Below are positions 1 to 8,430 of a DNA stretch of 64,000 bases, piece after piece. Origin of the DNA: Bacteroidales bacterium Phil6 (GTDB lineage Bacteria > Bacteroidota > Bacteroidia > Bacteroidales > F082); NCBI GenBank assembly GCA_002633315.1, contig NWBN01000031.1, positions 186,001-250,000 on the forward strand. The letters are read 5' to 3'. Numbering within the stretch: the first letter of the stretch is position 1; the number at the start of each line of letters is the position of its first letter. The notes under the pieces are model-generated. The model worked only from the letters and a program-made list of their open reading frames with translations. It did not search any database and was not told the origin of the DNA. Made by a program: the position numbers and the translations under genes.

Positions 1-51
1 ATGACAGTACAGTTGCTTGCCGACAAGGGTTTTCCCCTGAATATACTGTAA
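1..51 (+). CDS. possible C-terminal tail of an upstream gene (partial)
   Basis: Frame 1 is open from the window edge to a TAA at 49-51 and encodes a short tail ending in GFPLNIL. It may be the end of a gene cut by the window, since the next gene starts about 200 bases later on the same strand. It is too short to assign to a family, and an accidental open frame is possible. Confidence 0.3.
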   Translation: MTVQLLADKGFPLNIL

Positions 52-210
52 AAAACAGCTGTTGTGTGATATCGGTCTTAAATGTTTGTGTCGATAATTA
101 ATTGCTCGCTTTTAGTAATTGATACAATAATTGTAACTCGATTCGTGTTGAGGATATTATAATGTATATGGGTAAAATAAGCCGAGTATTTTCCCGTATT
201 GTGACAAAAA

Positions 211-242
211 TTGACAATGGTTTTAAAAATGTCGTATATTTG
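211..242 (+). promoter_or_regulatory. Bacteroidetes-type promoter for the DUF5606 gene
   Basis: TTG at 211-213 and TATATTTG at 235-242 match the -33/-7 consensus with a 21-base spacer. The expected start of transcription, near 248, lies just upstream of the ATG at 261. This argues against an earlier in-frame ATG at 162. Confidence 0.7.
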
Positions 243-260
243 CCGAAAAATTATAGTAGT

Positions 261-701
261 ATGGATTTAAGTAAAGTTGTTGCAGTATCCGGTAAACCGG
301 GTTTGTTTTTAATTAAGTCACAAGGTGCAGGTAAGATTATAATAGAGTCATTGCTCGATGGAAAACATACTCCTGCTTTTGCTAATGATAAAATAAGTTC
401 ACTTGAAGAAATAAGCATTTTTACCACTGATAACGACAAACCGTTGAAAGAGGTTTTTATGAGTATTCATGAGAAATTAGGCGACAATATTGGCTTCGAC
501 CCTAAAAAAGTTTCTCCTGTGGAACTGAAGGAGAAATTTATGCTCGTTCTTCCTGAATATGATGAGGACTCTGTTTATCCTTCCGATATGAAGAAAGTGT
601 TCCAGTGGTATCAACTTCTTAATGATAAGGGTGTCTTGGATTTTACCGTAGAAGAGAAGAAAGAAGAAAAAGAGGAGAAAGATAATAAAACTGAAGAATA
701 A
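261..701 (+). CDS. DUF5606 domain protein
   Basis: This is a 146-residue protein whose first residues, MDLSKVVAVSGKPGLF, match the start of the DUF5606 family, a Bacteroidetes-specific family of unknown function. An SH3-like N-terminal half is followed by a helical part and a very charged, Lys/Glu-rich tail (about residues 128-146) that is probably disordered. The open frame extends upstream to an ATG at 162, but a good promoter lies inside that extension, so the ATG at 261 is preferred. A perfect terminator hairpin follows 50 bases downstream, so the gene is probably monocistronic. No catalytic motif is visible. The family call is from memory of its conserved N-terminus. Confidence 0.8.
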   Translation: MDLSKVVAVSGKPGLFLIKSQGAGKIIIESLLDGKHTPAFANDKISSLEEISIFTTDNDKPLKEVFMSIHEKLGDNIGFDPKKVSPVELKEKFMLVLPEYDEDSVYPSDMKKVFQWYQLLNDKGVLDFTVEEKKEEKEEKDNKTEE

Positions 702-752
702 ATAATGACGTATCATTGTTGACATTCTCAATAGTAGTCGTATTGGAAATAT

Positions 753-780
753 GGTCGTCATTGATGTGACGACCTTTTTT
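753..780 (+). terminator. rho-independent terminator after the DUF5606 gene
   Basis: Perfect 8-bp stem GGTCGTCA/TGACGACC (753-760 and 767-774) with a 6-base loop and a run of six T. It ends 12 bases before the pyrK start. Confidence 0.85.
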
Positions 781-792
781 AAAAACTTTATT

Positions 793-1563
793 ATGAAAAA
801 TATGAAAACAATATCAAAACTTGAAATCATTATTAAAAAATGTTATGGCAATGTGGTGTTTTTTCTGTTGAGAGGAGACTCTCCTTTGCCGGATATTACA
901 GCAGGACAGTTTGTTCAGATGCGTGTTGAAAATAATCCCAACGTTTATCTTCGTCGTCCCATATCTATTCATGATGTCGATTATCAGAATAATACTGTTA
1001 GCTTTCTGATTCAGGAGATAGGAGAGGGGACATGTTCGTTGGGAGCTTTGGCAGAAGGTAATGCTATTGATGTCGTATGGCCGCTTGGAAAGGGCTTTAC
1101 TATTGCAAATAAAGGTGATAAAGTGCTTCTTGTGGGAGGTGGCATTGGCATAGCTCCTTTGTTGTATCTTGGTAAGAAATTGAAAGAAAATGACGTGGAC
1201 CCGGTGTTTCTGTTAGGAGGACGTTCTGCAAAAGACCTTGTGAGACTTGAAGAATATAATGGCATAGGTGAGGTGTTCATTACTACGAATGACGGTACTC
1301 TCGGTGAGAAAGGTTTTGTCACTCAGCATACTCTGTGGAATGACAGGAGTTTCGACAGGTGTTATGTTTGTGGACCCCTCCCGATGATGAAGGCTGTGGC
1401 CGGGATGGCAAAGATGAAAAATGTTTGGTGCGAGGTGTCTTTGGAAAATTTGATGGCTTGCGGCTTGGGCGCTTGTCTGTGTTGCGTAGAGAATACTGTT
1501 GACGGTAACGTATGTGTGTGTAAGGAAGGACCGGTTTTTAATATAAATAAACTGTTATGGTGA
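793..1563 (+). CDS. pyrK: dihydroorotate dehydrogenase B (NAD+), electron transfer subunit PyrK
   Basis: PyrK carries FAD and a [2Fe-2S] cluster and passes electrons from the PyrD subunit to NAD+ in the fourth step of pyrimidine synthesis. The 256-residue product has an N-terminal ferredoxin-reductase FAD domain (RRPISI motif, near residue 55), a nucleotide-binding GGGIGIAP loop (near 115) and a C-terminal cysteine cluster CGLGACLCC followed by a further Cys (near 215-235), the pattern of the PyrK iron-sulfur site. The start is set at the ATG at 793, because an upstream in-frame ATG at 751 would lie inside a terminator hairpin. The stop overlaps the pyrD start by 7 bases, which implies translational coupling. 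Confidence 0.95.
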   Translation: MKNMKTISKLEIIIKKCYGNVVFFLLRGDSPLPDITAGQFVQMRVENNPNVYLRRPISIHDVDYQNNTVSFLIQEIGEGTCSLGALAEGNAIDVVWPLGKGFTIANKGDKVLLVGGGIGIAPLLYLGKKLKENDVDPVFLLGGRSAKDLVRLEEYNGIGEVFITTNDGTLGEKGFVTQHTLWNDRSFDRCYVCGPLPMMKAVAGMAKMKNVWCEVSLENLMACGLGACLCCVENTVDGNVCVCKEGPVFNINKLLW

Positions 1564-2468
1564 ACGAGATTATTAAACTTGAAGGCTTGACGCTGAAAAA
1601 TCCGGTGATGACGGCTTCCGGTACTTTCGGTTATGGCTTGGAATATGCCGATTTTATCAATCTTGAAGACCTCGGAGGTGTTGTGGTAAAAGGTACTACA
1701 CTGCATCATAGAGAGGGTAATCCTTATCCGCGTATGGCAGAGACACCTTCAGGCATGCTTAATGCCGTGGGATTGCAAAATAAAGGCGTGGACTATTTTG
1801 TGCAGCATATCTATCCTGCCATAAAAGATATAAAGACTAACATGATAGTCAATGTGTCGGGTTCTACCATTGACGATTATGTGGCAGCGGCGGAAAAGAT
1901 TAATGAACTCGACAATATCCCGGCTATAGAACTTAATGTCTCCTGTCCCAATGTGAAACAGGGAGGAATGGCATTCGGCATTACTTGTGCCGGCATACAA
2001 CAGGTGGTGACAGCGGTGAGAAAGGCGTATAAAAAACATCTTATTGTCAAGTTGTCTCCCAATGTCGGCAATATAGCTGAGATTGCCGTGGCAGCCGAGT
2101 CTTGTGGCGCTGATTCTGTGTCGCTTATCAATACCTTGCTCGGTATGGCTGTTGATGCGGAAACACGCCGTCCCAAGTTGTCAACGGTGTCCGGCGGGCT
2201 GTCGGGCGCTTGCGTGAAACCTGTGGCATTGCGTATGGTTTGGCAGGTGTATAAGGCAGTGAAGATTCCCGTCATAGGTCTTGGTGGCATATCATCGGCA
2301 ACGGACGCCGTGGAGTTTATGCTCGCCGGTGCCTCGGCAATACAAATAGGTACCGCCAATTTCATAGACCCTGCCATTTCTGTAAAAGTGGCTCGCGGCA
2401 TCGTGGAGTATTGTGAACGTCACGGCTTTGCCAATGTCAGCGACCTTACCGGCGCATTACAGCAGTAA
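1557..2468 (+). CDS. pyrD: dihydroorotate dehydrogenase B (NAD+), catalytic subunit PyrD
   Basis: This is a class 1B dihydroorotate dehydrogenase of 303 residues with an FMN-binding TIM barrel, oxidising dihydroorotate to orotate in the cytoplasm. The motif ELNVSCPN carries Cys130, the catalytic base of class 1 enzymes. The phosphate-binding GLGGISS near residue 240 and the IQIGTA end of the barrel are present. It overlaps pyrK, and pairing with that subunit identifies the heterotetrameric NAD+-linked form rather than the quinone-linked class 2 enzyme. It converges with murB, with four bases between the stop codons. Confidence 0.96.
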   Translation: MVNEIIKLEGLTLKNPVMTASGTFGYGLEYADFINLEDLGGVVVKGTTLHHREGNPYPRMAETPSGMLNAVGLQNKGVDYFVQHIYPAIKDIKTNMIVNVSGSTIDDYVAAAEKINELDNIPAIELNVSCPNVKQGGMAFGITCAGIQQVVTAVRKAYKKHLIVKLSPNVGNIAEIAVAAESCGADSVSLINTLLGMAVDAETRRPKLSTVSGGLSGACVKPVALRMVWQVYKAVKIPVIGLGGISSATDAVEFMLAGASAIQIGTANFIDPAISVKVARGIVEYCERHGFANVSDLTGALQQ

Positions 2469-2472
2469 GGTG

Positions 2473-3486
2473 CTAAACGATATTGACTTCCGGCTGTATA
2501 TCTATGCCGAATTTTTTCTTGACACTGTCTTGTATCTTGTTCATGAGTGCCAGCAATTCTTTGCTGTTGCCATTGCCGTAATGAACAAGTACGAGTGCCT
2601 GCTTGTCCCATACTCCTACATTCCCTTCTCGGTGACCCTTCCAGCCGGCCTTGTCTATGAGCCAGCCGGTAGGAATCTTGACTCTTTCGTCAGTTTCAGG
2701 AAATGATGGAATATCGTGATATTTGAACTTTAGCCTGTCAAAAACTTCTTGTGTTACAATGGCGTTTTGAAAAAAACTGCCGGCACTGCCTATCACACCG
2801 ACTTCGGGTAATTTATTTGCTCTCGTCTCTTTTATCGCATTCGCAACATCCGATATGCAAGGATTCGTTACCCCTCGCTGCATCAGAAAGTCTTTTATGT
2901 TACCATAATCGGTGCGTACTGTGCCGCGCTTCTGAAGCATGAAATCTACACTGTATATGAGAAATCTTTTGTATTCTTCCGTCTTGAAAATGCTGTTCCT
3001 GTATGAAAAATGACAGTCTTTATTGTTGAATGTAAATGTCTTGCCGTTATTTATGTCAATGGCATGGACCTGATGTATGCAGTTTTTTACTTCAGCACCA
3101 TAGCTTCCTATGTTTTGTACAGGCGATGCTCCTACACTTCCCGGTATGTCCGACAGATTCTCCAACCCATAATAACCTTTGTCAACTGTGAGATTTACAA
3201 AGTCTTTCCATATTTCACCTCCGCAAACCCTGATTTTGATTTTGTCGGCATCTTCTTCCAATGTATTAATGCCTTTGTTGTCGAGATGTATTATCACTCC
3301 GTCAAAATACTCGTCCTTGAATAAAACATTACTTCCTCCTCCGAGTATGAACTTGCGCGAAGAGCTATATGCTTCATTGTCTATGACTTCTGTTAGTTCT
3401 TTCGTGTCGTTTATTCTTAAAAAATATTTCGCTGTGACATTAAAACCGAAAGTGTTGTATCCAAGCAATGAAAAGTCTTTTTCCAT
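2473..3486 (-). CDS. murB: UDP-N-acetylenolpyruvoylglucosamine reductase MurB
   Basis: MurB makes UDP-N-acetylmuramate by NADPH-dependent reduction, an early cytoplasmic step of peptidoglycan synthesis. The 337-residue protein has the length of the E. coli-like type I enzymes. Visible landmarks are the FAD loop GGGSNVLF (near 49-56), SDIPGSVGASPVQNIGSYG (near 113-131), the YRNSIFK segment characteristic of type I, the catalytic Ser in GSAGSFFQN and a C-terminal Glu (QPEVNIV). It starts at an ATG and has a TAnnTTTG element about 17 bases upstream. It is convergent with pyrD. Confidence 0.96.
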   Translation of the reverse strand: MEKDFSLLGYNTFGFNVTAKYFLRINDTKELTEVIDNEAYSSSRKFILGGGSNVLFKDEYFDGVIIHLDNKGINTLEEDADKIKIRVCGGEIWKDFVNLTVDKGYYGLENLSDIPGSVGASPVQNIGSYGAEVKNCIHQVHAIDINNGKTFTFNNKDCHFSYRNSIFKTEEYKRFLIYSVDFMLQKRGTVRTDYGNIKDFLMQRGVTNPCISDVANAIKETRANKLPEVGVIGSAGSFFQNAIVTQEVFDRLKFKYHDIPSFPETDERVKIPTGWLIDKAGWKGHREGNVGVWDKQALVLVHYGNGNSKELLALMNKIQDSVKKKFGIDIQPEVNIV

Positions 3487-3502
3487 CAGTTCTTTTTATT
3501 TT

Positions 3503-3510
3503 CAAAAATA
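3503..3510 (-). promoter_or_regulatory. -7 element of the murB promoter
   Basis: CAAAAATA on the plus strand reads TATTTTTG on the minus strand, matching TAnnTTTG, and is about 17 bases upstream of the murB ATG. No good TTG is seen at the -33 position. Confidence 0.5.
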
Positions 3511-3572
3511 TGATATTTTTTGTCATGTTAATATAAAAATATGTAATTTTATCAAACATAATTTGGTTTGAT

Positions 3573-4688
3573 TTGAAACGTGTTATAGTATCGGTAATCA
3601 ATGATTTGGTGACAGACCAACGTGTCAATAAATCTTGTTTGACATTAATGAAAACAGGATTTGATGTGCTTCTTGTAGGAAGAAAACAGCGCAAAAGTCC
3701 GGCAATGGATGAACGCCCGTACCGATGCTGCCGTATGAAACTGCTTTTTGAAAAAGGTCCTTTGTTTTATGCGGAATATAATATAAGACTGTTTTTGTTT
3801 CTGCTTTTTCATAAGTCTGATTGTTTGTTGTCAAATGACTTGGATACCTTGCTGCCCAATTTTTTGATTTCTAAATTGAAGAAGGTCCCGTTGATTTACG
3901 ACAGTCATGAGTATTTTACCGAAGTGCCTGAGTTGGTGAACCGTCCCAAAGTACAAAAGGTGTGGCGCACCATAGAAGAATATGTGCTTTTTAAAATGAA
4001 GGAGATGATTACTGTTAACGAGTCAATAGCCGGTCTTTTCAGAAATAAATATGGTATTGAAGTTTATGTGGTAAGAAATATTCCTATGCGCAAGATGCTG
4101 CCGGAGCCTGCTACTCGTGAATCATTGCAACTGCCTGATGATAAACATATTCTGGTGTTGCAGGGGGCTGGCATCAATATAGAAAGAGGCTCCGAAGAAC
4201 TCGTAGAGGCAATGGGATATCTCGATGACTGTTTCCTTGTAATTATTGGTGGAGGTGATGTTTTGCCTTTGTTGAAAGATAAAGTCGCTGATAATCATTG
4301 GGAAGACAGAGTGCGTTTCTTCCCGCGTATGAGCTATGCGAAAATGATGTCTATTACTCAACTTGCGGATTTGGCATTTACTCTCGACAAGGATACCAAT
4401 CTTAATTACAGATACAGCCTCCCTAATAAACTATTTGACTATATCCAGGCCAACGTTCCTGTGATATCTTCCCGTCTGCCTGAAATTGAACGTATTGTCA
4501 GAGATTATGATATAGGTTCTTTTATTGAAAATCATGAGCCTCGAACAATAGCACAAACAGTGAAAGATGCTTTGTCGGATAAAGAACGTTTTGCTAAATG
4601 GAAAAATAATCTTAGATTTGCAGCTGAGAATCTTTGTTGGGAGAATGAAGAGAAGATTTTGATGTCCGTTTATGAGAAATATGTCTGA
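3573..4688 (+). CDS. glycosyltransferase, GT4-like, TTG start
   Basis: This is a 371-residue GT-B fold glycosyltransferase. The N-terminus (KRVIVSVINDLVTDQRVNK) is the conserved opening of a Bacteroidetes GT4 group, and it begins at TTG 3573 because no in-frame ATG lies between the upstream stop at 3534 and that point. The middle holds YDSHEYFTEVPEL. The C-terminal nucleotide-sugar domain runs from about 190, with LPNKLFDYIQANVPVISS near 285. The sugar and acceptor cannot be told from sequence. It overlaps the next glycosyltransferase by 17 bases, so the two probably act on the same surface glycan or lipid-linked sugar. Confidence 0.85.
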   Translation: MKRVIVSVINDLVTDQRVNKSCLTLMKTGFDVLLVGRKQRKSPAMDERPYRCCRMKLLFEKGPLFYAEYNIRLFLFLLFHKSDCLLSNDLDTLLPNFLISKLKKVPLIYDSHEYFTEVPELVNRPKVQKVWRTIEEYVLFKMKEMITVNESIAGLFRNKYGIEVYVVRNIPMRKMLPEPATRESLQLPDDKHILVLQGAGINIERGSEELVEAMGYLDDCFLVIIGGGDVLPLLKDKVADNHWEDRVRFFPRMSYAKMMSITQLADLAFTLDKDTNLNYRYSLPNKLFDYIQANVPVISSRLPEIERIVRDYDIGSFIENHEPRTIAQTVKDALSDKERFAKWKNNLRFAAENLCWENEEKILMSVYEKYV

Positions 4689-5796
4689 TAATCATTTACA
4701 TATAGTGTCGTTCGATGTGCCTTATCCTGCCAATTATGGTGGAGTGATAGATGTCTTTTATAAAGTGAAGGCTCTTGCGGAACGCGGCGTCAAAGTGCAT
4801 CTCCATTGTTTCGAGTATGGCAGACAACCGGCTGAATGTTTAGAAGATATATGTTTTTCGGTAAATTATTATAAAAGAAATACTAAGGCTTCATTGCTGT
4901 TGAGACAACAGCCTTATATAGTATGTTCCCGTCATTCTGATGCCTTGTTGGAGAATCTTGAAAAAGACAATTATAATATTTTACTTGAAGGATTGCATTC
5001 CTGTGATGTCCTTCTCAATATTAATAATGGAAACCGTAAAATATTTGTCAGGACACATAATGTGGAACATGAGTATTATCAATATCTTGCCAGGACAGAA
5101 AAGGATATGAAAAAAAGAATGTTCTTGTTGATGGAGGCTGGTAAATTGCAACGTTTCGAATCGGTGCTTGCTAAAGCCGATGGTGTTTTCGCTATTTCTC
5201 CTAAAGATTATGAACATTTTGCTGAATATTATAATAAGGTGTCTTTGATAACTGCATATAATGCTTTCGATACTGTCGATATTATGAAAGGAAAGGGCGA
5301 CTTCGTACTTTATCATGGAAACCTCGAGGTGTCGGAGAATTATGATGCTGCTGCATTTCTTGTGGAGGTGTTCAAAGATACGGATGTTGTTTTGAAAATA
5401 GCAGGCAAGAATCCACCTGCGTTTCTGAAACAAAAGATTGCTGGCATTTCTAACGTGGAACTGATAGAAAGTCCGGACGATGATGCCATGCAGGACCTCA
5501 TAAGAAATGCTCATGTCAATATTTTGGTGACTGCCCAGTCAACTGGATTGAAACTTAAATTGTTGAATGCTTTGTTCAATGGAAGGTTCTGTGTGGTTAA
5601 CAATAAAATGGTGGAAGGTTTTGAAACGAATGGACTGTTATATCAGGCTGATGATGCTGAGTCATTAAGAAAGACAGTGGCTTATCTGATGCAGCAGACT
5701 TTCAATGATGAACAAATTGAACTTAGAAAGAAAAAAATGGCAGAATTTTATGACCTTGCCGCTACAACGGACAAACTGTTGCAGCTGTTGTTTTAA
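4672..5796 (+). CDS. glycosyltransferase, GT-B fold
   Basis: This is a 374-residue protein with the layout of a GT-B glycosyltransferase: an N-terminal acceptor domain (DVPYPANYGGVIDVFYKV near 13-30), a TRTHNVEHEYY-like segment near residue 125, and a C-terminal domain starting at YHGNLEVSENYDAA. The usual E-x7-E motif is poorly conserved (STGLKLKLLNALFNGRFCVV), so it is a divergent member. The start is ATG 4672 or ATG 4681; both overlap the preceding glycosyltransferase, so the pair is translationally coupled. The 3' end overlaps the convergent ABC ATPase gene by four bases. Confidence 0.8.
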   Translation: MRNMSDNHLHIVSFDVPYPANYGGVIDVFYKVKALAERGVKVHLHCFEYGRQPAECLEDICFSVNYYKRNTKASLLLRQQPYIVCSRHSDALLENLEKDNYNILLEGLHSCDVLLNINNGNRKIFVRTHNVEHEYYQYLARTEKDMKKRMFLLMEAGKLQRFESVLAKADGVFAISPKDYEHFAEYYNKVSLITAYNAFDTVDIMKGKGDFVLYHGNLEVSENYDAAAFLVEVFKDTDVVLKIAGKNPPAFLKQKIAGISNVELIESPDDDAMQDLIRNAHVNILVTAQSTGLKLKLLNALFNGRFCVVNNKMVEGFETNGLLYQADDAESLRKTVAYLMQQTFNDEQIELRKKKMAEFYDLAATTDKLLQLLF

Positions 5797-6461
5797 TCGG
5801 CGACTTTGCCTTCTGTGCAACGAATGATACGTGATGGGAACTTGCGAATCAGATTGTAATTGTGTGTCGCCATGAGTATAGTTTTTCCTTCTTTGTTGAT
5901 TTTTGTCAATAGCATCATTACATCGTTTGTCGTTTCGGGGTCTAGATTACCTGTAGGTTCGTCGGCTATTATCACTTCCGGGTCATTGAGTAACGAGCGT
6001 GCTATGGCAAGACTTTGCTGTTCTCCTCCGGAAAGTCGGTATGGCATGTTCTTTTTTTTGTCAAGCAGTCCGGTAAGTTTGAGCACTTCGTCGATTTTTT
6101 TGTCAATGAGTTTGTCGTCAGTCCAGCCTGTGGCTTTTAAAACAAACGACAAATTGTCTTCTACAGACCTGTCGAAAAGCAACTGAAAATCTTGAAAAAT
6201 AATGCCTATCTTACGTCTTAAAAATGGAATGTCTTTCTTTTTTATTGCAGTAAGGTCATATCCGGCAATGATGAAAACACCTTTCTTTGCCGGGATATCG
6301 GCATATAGGGTCTTTAGTAATGACGATTTGCCACTGCCTGTTCTGCCTATCAGATAAACAAATTCACCTTTATTGATTGTAATATTTATATCGTTGAGTA
6401 TCAATTTGTTGCCTTGGTATATCGAGGCTTTTTCAATTTTTATTACCGATTCATCAGCCAT
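5793..6461 (-). CDS. ftsE: FtsE-like ABC transporter ATP-binding protein
   Basis: This is a 222-residue cytoplasmic ABC ATPase with Walker A GRTGSGKS (near 39), the Q-loop FQDFQLLFD, signature LSGGEQQSLAIAR, Walker B VIIADEPTGNLD and the switch His in ATHNY. The short length and the sequence group it with FtsE of the FtsEX complex, which couples division to peptidoglycan hydrolase activity. No FtsX permease is adjacent, so a related LolD/MacB-type ATPase is not excluded. The start is placed at ATG 6461; a TTG six codons earlier overlaps the -7 promoter box and is rejected. Confidence 0.8.
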   Translation of the reverse strand: MADESVIKIEKASIYQGNKLILNDINITINKGEFVYLIGRTGSGKSSLLKTLYADIPAKKGVFIIAGYDLTAIKKKDIPFLRRKIGIIFQDFQLLFDRSVEDNLSFVLKATGWTDDKLIDKKIDEVLKLTGLLDKKKNMPYRLSGGEQQSLAIARSLLNDPEVIIADEPTGNLDPETTNDVMMLLTKINKEGKTILMATHNYNLIRKFPSRIIRCTEGKVAD

Positions 6462-6476
6462 TATGATAATTTTTTC

Positions 6477-6484
6477 CAAAGATA
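6477..6484 (-). promoter_or_regulatory. -7 element upstream of the ftsE-like gene
   Basis: The minus strand reads TATCTTTG, a full TAnnTTTG match, 16 bases upstream of the ATG at 6461. No clear -33 TTG is visible. Confidence 0.5.
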
Positions 6485-6575
6485 AATATTTTTACTGAAA
6501 CTGACGGGAAATTTTGATGAATTTTGGAATAATAAGAATAACAAAATGTTGTGTGAAAAATATTTTTGTAAATTA

Positions 6576-6606
6576 TTGTAGTGCGTTAAAAAAAATACTA
6601 ATTTTG
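6576..6606 (+). promoter_or_regulatory. rpsU promoter
   Basis: TTG at 6576-6578 and TAATTTTG at 6599-6606 with a 20-base spacer match the Bacteroidetes consensus. The RNA would start near 6612, about 44 bases before the rpsU ATG. Confidence 0.75.
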
Positions 6607-6655
6607 CGCCCGATATTTTATTGTTAACAATTAAAAGAAAGAGAGAGTATTTAAC

Positions 6656-6853
6656 ATGATTATTATTCCTGTAAAAGAAGGCGAAAGCATTGATCGTGCT
6701 CTGAAACGCTACAAGAGAAAGTATGAGAAAACCGGTGTGGTTAAAGAATTGCGTAATCGTCAAAAATTCACAAAACCATCAGTTGTAAAACGTGAACAAC
6801 GTTTAAAGGCTATCTACGTTCAGCAGTTACGTCAGGCAGAAGAAAACATTTGA
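6656..6853 (+). CDS. rpsU: 30S ribosomal protein bS21
   Basis: This 65-residue basic protein begins MIIIPVKEGESIDRALKRYKRK, the bS21 signature. In Bacteroidetes ribosomes bS21, with bS18 and bS6, forms the pocket that hides the anti-Shine-Dalgarno end of 16S rRNA (established for Flavobacterium johnsoniae). Genes for all three are in this window (rpsR and rpsF near 42.5-43.2 kb). The leader has its own promoter and only a loose purine stretch, not a strong Shine-Dalgarno sequence. A strong terminator follows, so the gene is transcribed alone. Confidence 0.97.
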   Translation: MIIIPVKEGESIDRALKRYKRKYEKTGVVKELRNRQKFTKPSVVKREQRLKAIYVQQLRQAEENI

Positions 6854-6888
6854 TTTTTTATTGCGTTTTTTGCAAGAATATTATCGGG

Positions 6889-6924
6889 AAAACTTTGTTT
6901 CAGTCATGGGACAAAGTTTTTTTT
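6889..6924 (+). terminator. rpsU terminator
   Basis: A 10-bp stem AAAACTTTGT/ACAAAGTTTT (6889-6898 and 6911-6920) is followed by a run of T to 6924. Confidence 0.85.
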
Positions 6925-6989
6925 ATGTCGATGTAGAGTGAAGTCAAATAAAAATAATGATACTTTAGTGAAAAATTAAGAATATGGTG

Positions 6990-7020
6990 TTGTATATATG
7001 AAAAATAATTTTTATCTTTG
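6990..7020 (+). promoter_or_regulatory. promoter of the Xer recombinase gene
   Basis: TTG at 6990-6992 and TATCTTTG at 7013-7020 with a 20-base spacer. The start codon at 7040 is 20 bases after the -7 box. Confidence 0.75.
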
Positions 7021-7039
7021 ACGCTGCAAAAGACAAGAT

Positions 7040-7951
7040 ATGATAGACCGATTTATTCGATATGTCATTGTGGAGAGGCGATATTCCGGGCATACTGCAG
7101 CTGCCTACAAAAGAGATTTGTGCCAATTTCTTCAATACCTTATTAATATATATGCCATAGATGACTTGTGTAAGGCAAATACATCTATGGTAAGATCGTA
7201 TCTGGTTTTTTTGAAAGATAATGGTATGGAAAATAGAAGCATCAACAGAAAATTGTCGAGTTTAAGGTCATTTTATAAATATTGTCTTAGAGAAGGTGTG
7301 TTGGAAGTGTCTCCTTTGCAGGGAATAAAGTCGCTGAAACAACCGGGAGAGGTGGCGAAATTTGTTTCGGAACGTGAAATGGAAAATGTAAATTTTGAAG
7401 ATGGTGATGATTTTAAGGTAAGAAGAAATGAACTCATTTTCGAAATGTTGTATCAGACAGGTATGAGACAGGCAGAATTGCGACAACTTAAAGATGATGA
7501 TATTGATGAATTGAAGAAAAATATAAGAGTCATTGGTAAAAGAAACAAAGAGAGAATAATACCGATAAGTGAAGAACTTTTGTCGATGATAATACGTTAT
7601 CAAAAGTTGAGAAATGAACAATTTTCTAATGAAAATAACGTTTTATTATTTGTAGATGACAGAGGAAAAATGATGAGCCCGACTTTTGTATATAGGGTAA
7701 TTAATGGCATTTTGATGGGAGTGACGACAATAGAACAAAAGAGCCCGCATGTGTTGAGGCATACATTTGCAACACACTTGTTGAATGAGGGTGCTGATAT
7801 CAGAGCGATACAGAAATTGTTGGGACATAGCAGTCTTGGTTCTACACAGATATATACACACAACAGTATAGAAAGATTAAGAGAAGTATATGAGTCGGCA
7901 CACCCTTTGGGAGAAAAGAATATGAACAGAAGTCATCATAATGATGATTGA
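7040..7951 (+). CDS. tyrosine recombinase, XerC/XerD family
   Basis: This is a 303-residue site-specific recombinase. It has an N-terminal SAM-like core-binding domain (about 1-90) and a catalytic domain with the full tetrad: Arg143 (GMRQAELR), His237/Arg240 (HVLRHTF), His263 (LGHSS) and Tyr272 (IYTH), plus Lys near 167-170. Length, completeness and position in the conserved rpsU-xer-raiA-tuf neighbourhood indicate a housekeeping Xer protein that resolves chromosome dimers at dif, not a phage or transposon integrase. Whether it is the XerC or XerD partner cannot be decided here. raiA follows 33 bases downstream, probably in the same transcript. Confidence 0.92.
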   Translation: MIDRFIRYVIVERRYSGHTAAAYKRDLCQFLQYLINIYAIDDLCKANTSMVRSYLVFLKDNGMENRSINRKLSSLRSFYKYCLREGVLEVSPLQGIKSLKQPGEVAKFVSEREMENVNFEDGDDFKVRRNELIFEMLYQTGMRQAELRQLKDDDIDELKKNIRVIGKRNKERIIPISEELLSMIIRYQKLRNEQFSNENNVLLFVDDRGKMMSPTFVYRVINGILMGVTTIEQKSPHVLRHTFATHLLNEGADIRAIQKLLGHSSLGSTQIYTHNSIERLREVYESAHPLGEKNMNRSHHNDD

Positions 7952-7972
7952 TAAAATAATAACTCTAAAAAT

Positions 7973-7980
7973 AAGGAGGT
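7973..7980 (+). promoter_or_regulatory. strong Shine-Dalgarno sequence before raiA
   Basis: AAGGAGGT lies four bases before the raiA ATG. It is near-perfectly complementary to the 16S rRNA 3' end and unlike almost all other start sites in the window, which lack such a site. Confidence 0.8.
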
Positions 7981-7984
7981 TAAC

Positions 7985-8281
7985 ATGAAAGTTACAATTA
8001 ATGCAGTACATTTTAAGGCTGACAAGAAGTTAGAAAATTTCATCACGCAAAAGTTGGAGAAGATAGGTGCGAAGTATGCAGATATCATAGGCTTTGAGGT
8101 GACACTGAAATTGGAAAACACTGAAGTTCCGGAGAATAAGATAACGGATATTAGAATAATATTAAAAGGTAACGATTTATATGCGAGCAAGCAGAGTAAA
8201 ACGTTTGAAGAAGCGACTGATATTGCTATAGATGCATTGAAAAAACAATTGGAGAAATATAAGAATAAAGCGGAAGTGTAA
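7985..8281 (+). CDS. raiA: ribosome hibernation-promoting factor, short HPF/RaiA type
   Basis: This 98-residue protein is of the HPF/YfiA family (beta-alpha-beta-beta-beta-alpha fold) that binds in the decoding channel of stalled ribosomes under starvation. The sequence has the family pattern MKVTINAVHFKADKKLENFI with the second helix ATDIAIDALKKQLEKYKNK. It lacks the C-terminal dimerisation domain of long HPF. Its AAGGAGGT Shine-Dalgarno sequence is exceptional for this lineage and may give it a separate mode of translational control. It probably shares the Xer gene's transcript. Confidence 0.93.
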   Translation: MKVTINAVHFKADKKLENFITQKLEKIGAKYADIIGFEVTLKLENTEVPENKITDIRIILKGNDLYASKQSKTFEEATDIAIDALKKQLEKYKNKAEV

Positions 8282-8350
8282 TTTATTATATTGATTATCA
8301 GTGAAATATAAATTAAATTAAAAAAATAGTAAATTTTTTTGAGAAAACGT

Positions 8351-8380
8351 TTGTAGATTCAAGAATTATGAGTATTTTTG
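8351..8380 (+). promoter_or_regulatory. promoter of the tRNA-tuf cluster
   Basis: TTG at 8351-8353 and TATTTTTG at 8373-8380 with a 19-base spacer. No other promoter is seen between raiA and the tRNA genes. Confidence 0.7.
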
Positions 8381-8418
8381 CAGACCCTTTCAGATGAAGT
8401 GAGGGGGTCTGTTTTGTT
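8381..8418 (+). terminator. terminator-like hairpin at the start of the tRNA-tuf transcript
   Basis: A 12-bp stem (8381-8392 with 8400-8411, containing two G-U pairs) and a 7-base loop are followed by TTTTGTT. It begins directly after the -7 box, so it could end raiA transcripts or act on the new transcript as an attenuator. Confidence 0.7.
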
Positions 8419-8430
8419 CTTAAACATGAT

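Noticed and set aside
162..260. N-terminal extension of the DUF5606 protein from ATG 162
   Set aside because: A full promoter lies inside it and the conserved family start is at 261.
1877..2401. 174-codon frame antisense to pyrD
   Set aside because: It lies wholly opposite a well-conserved gene; it is a frame shadow.
7040..7951. Mobile-element integrase
   Set aside because: The recombinase sits in a conserved housekeeping neighbourhood and no flanking repeats, cargo or attachment site were seen.
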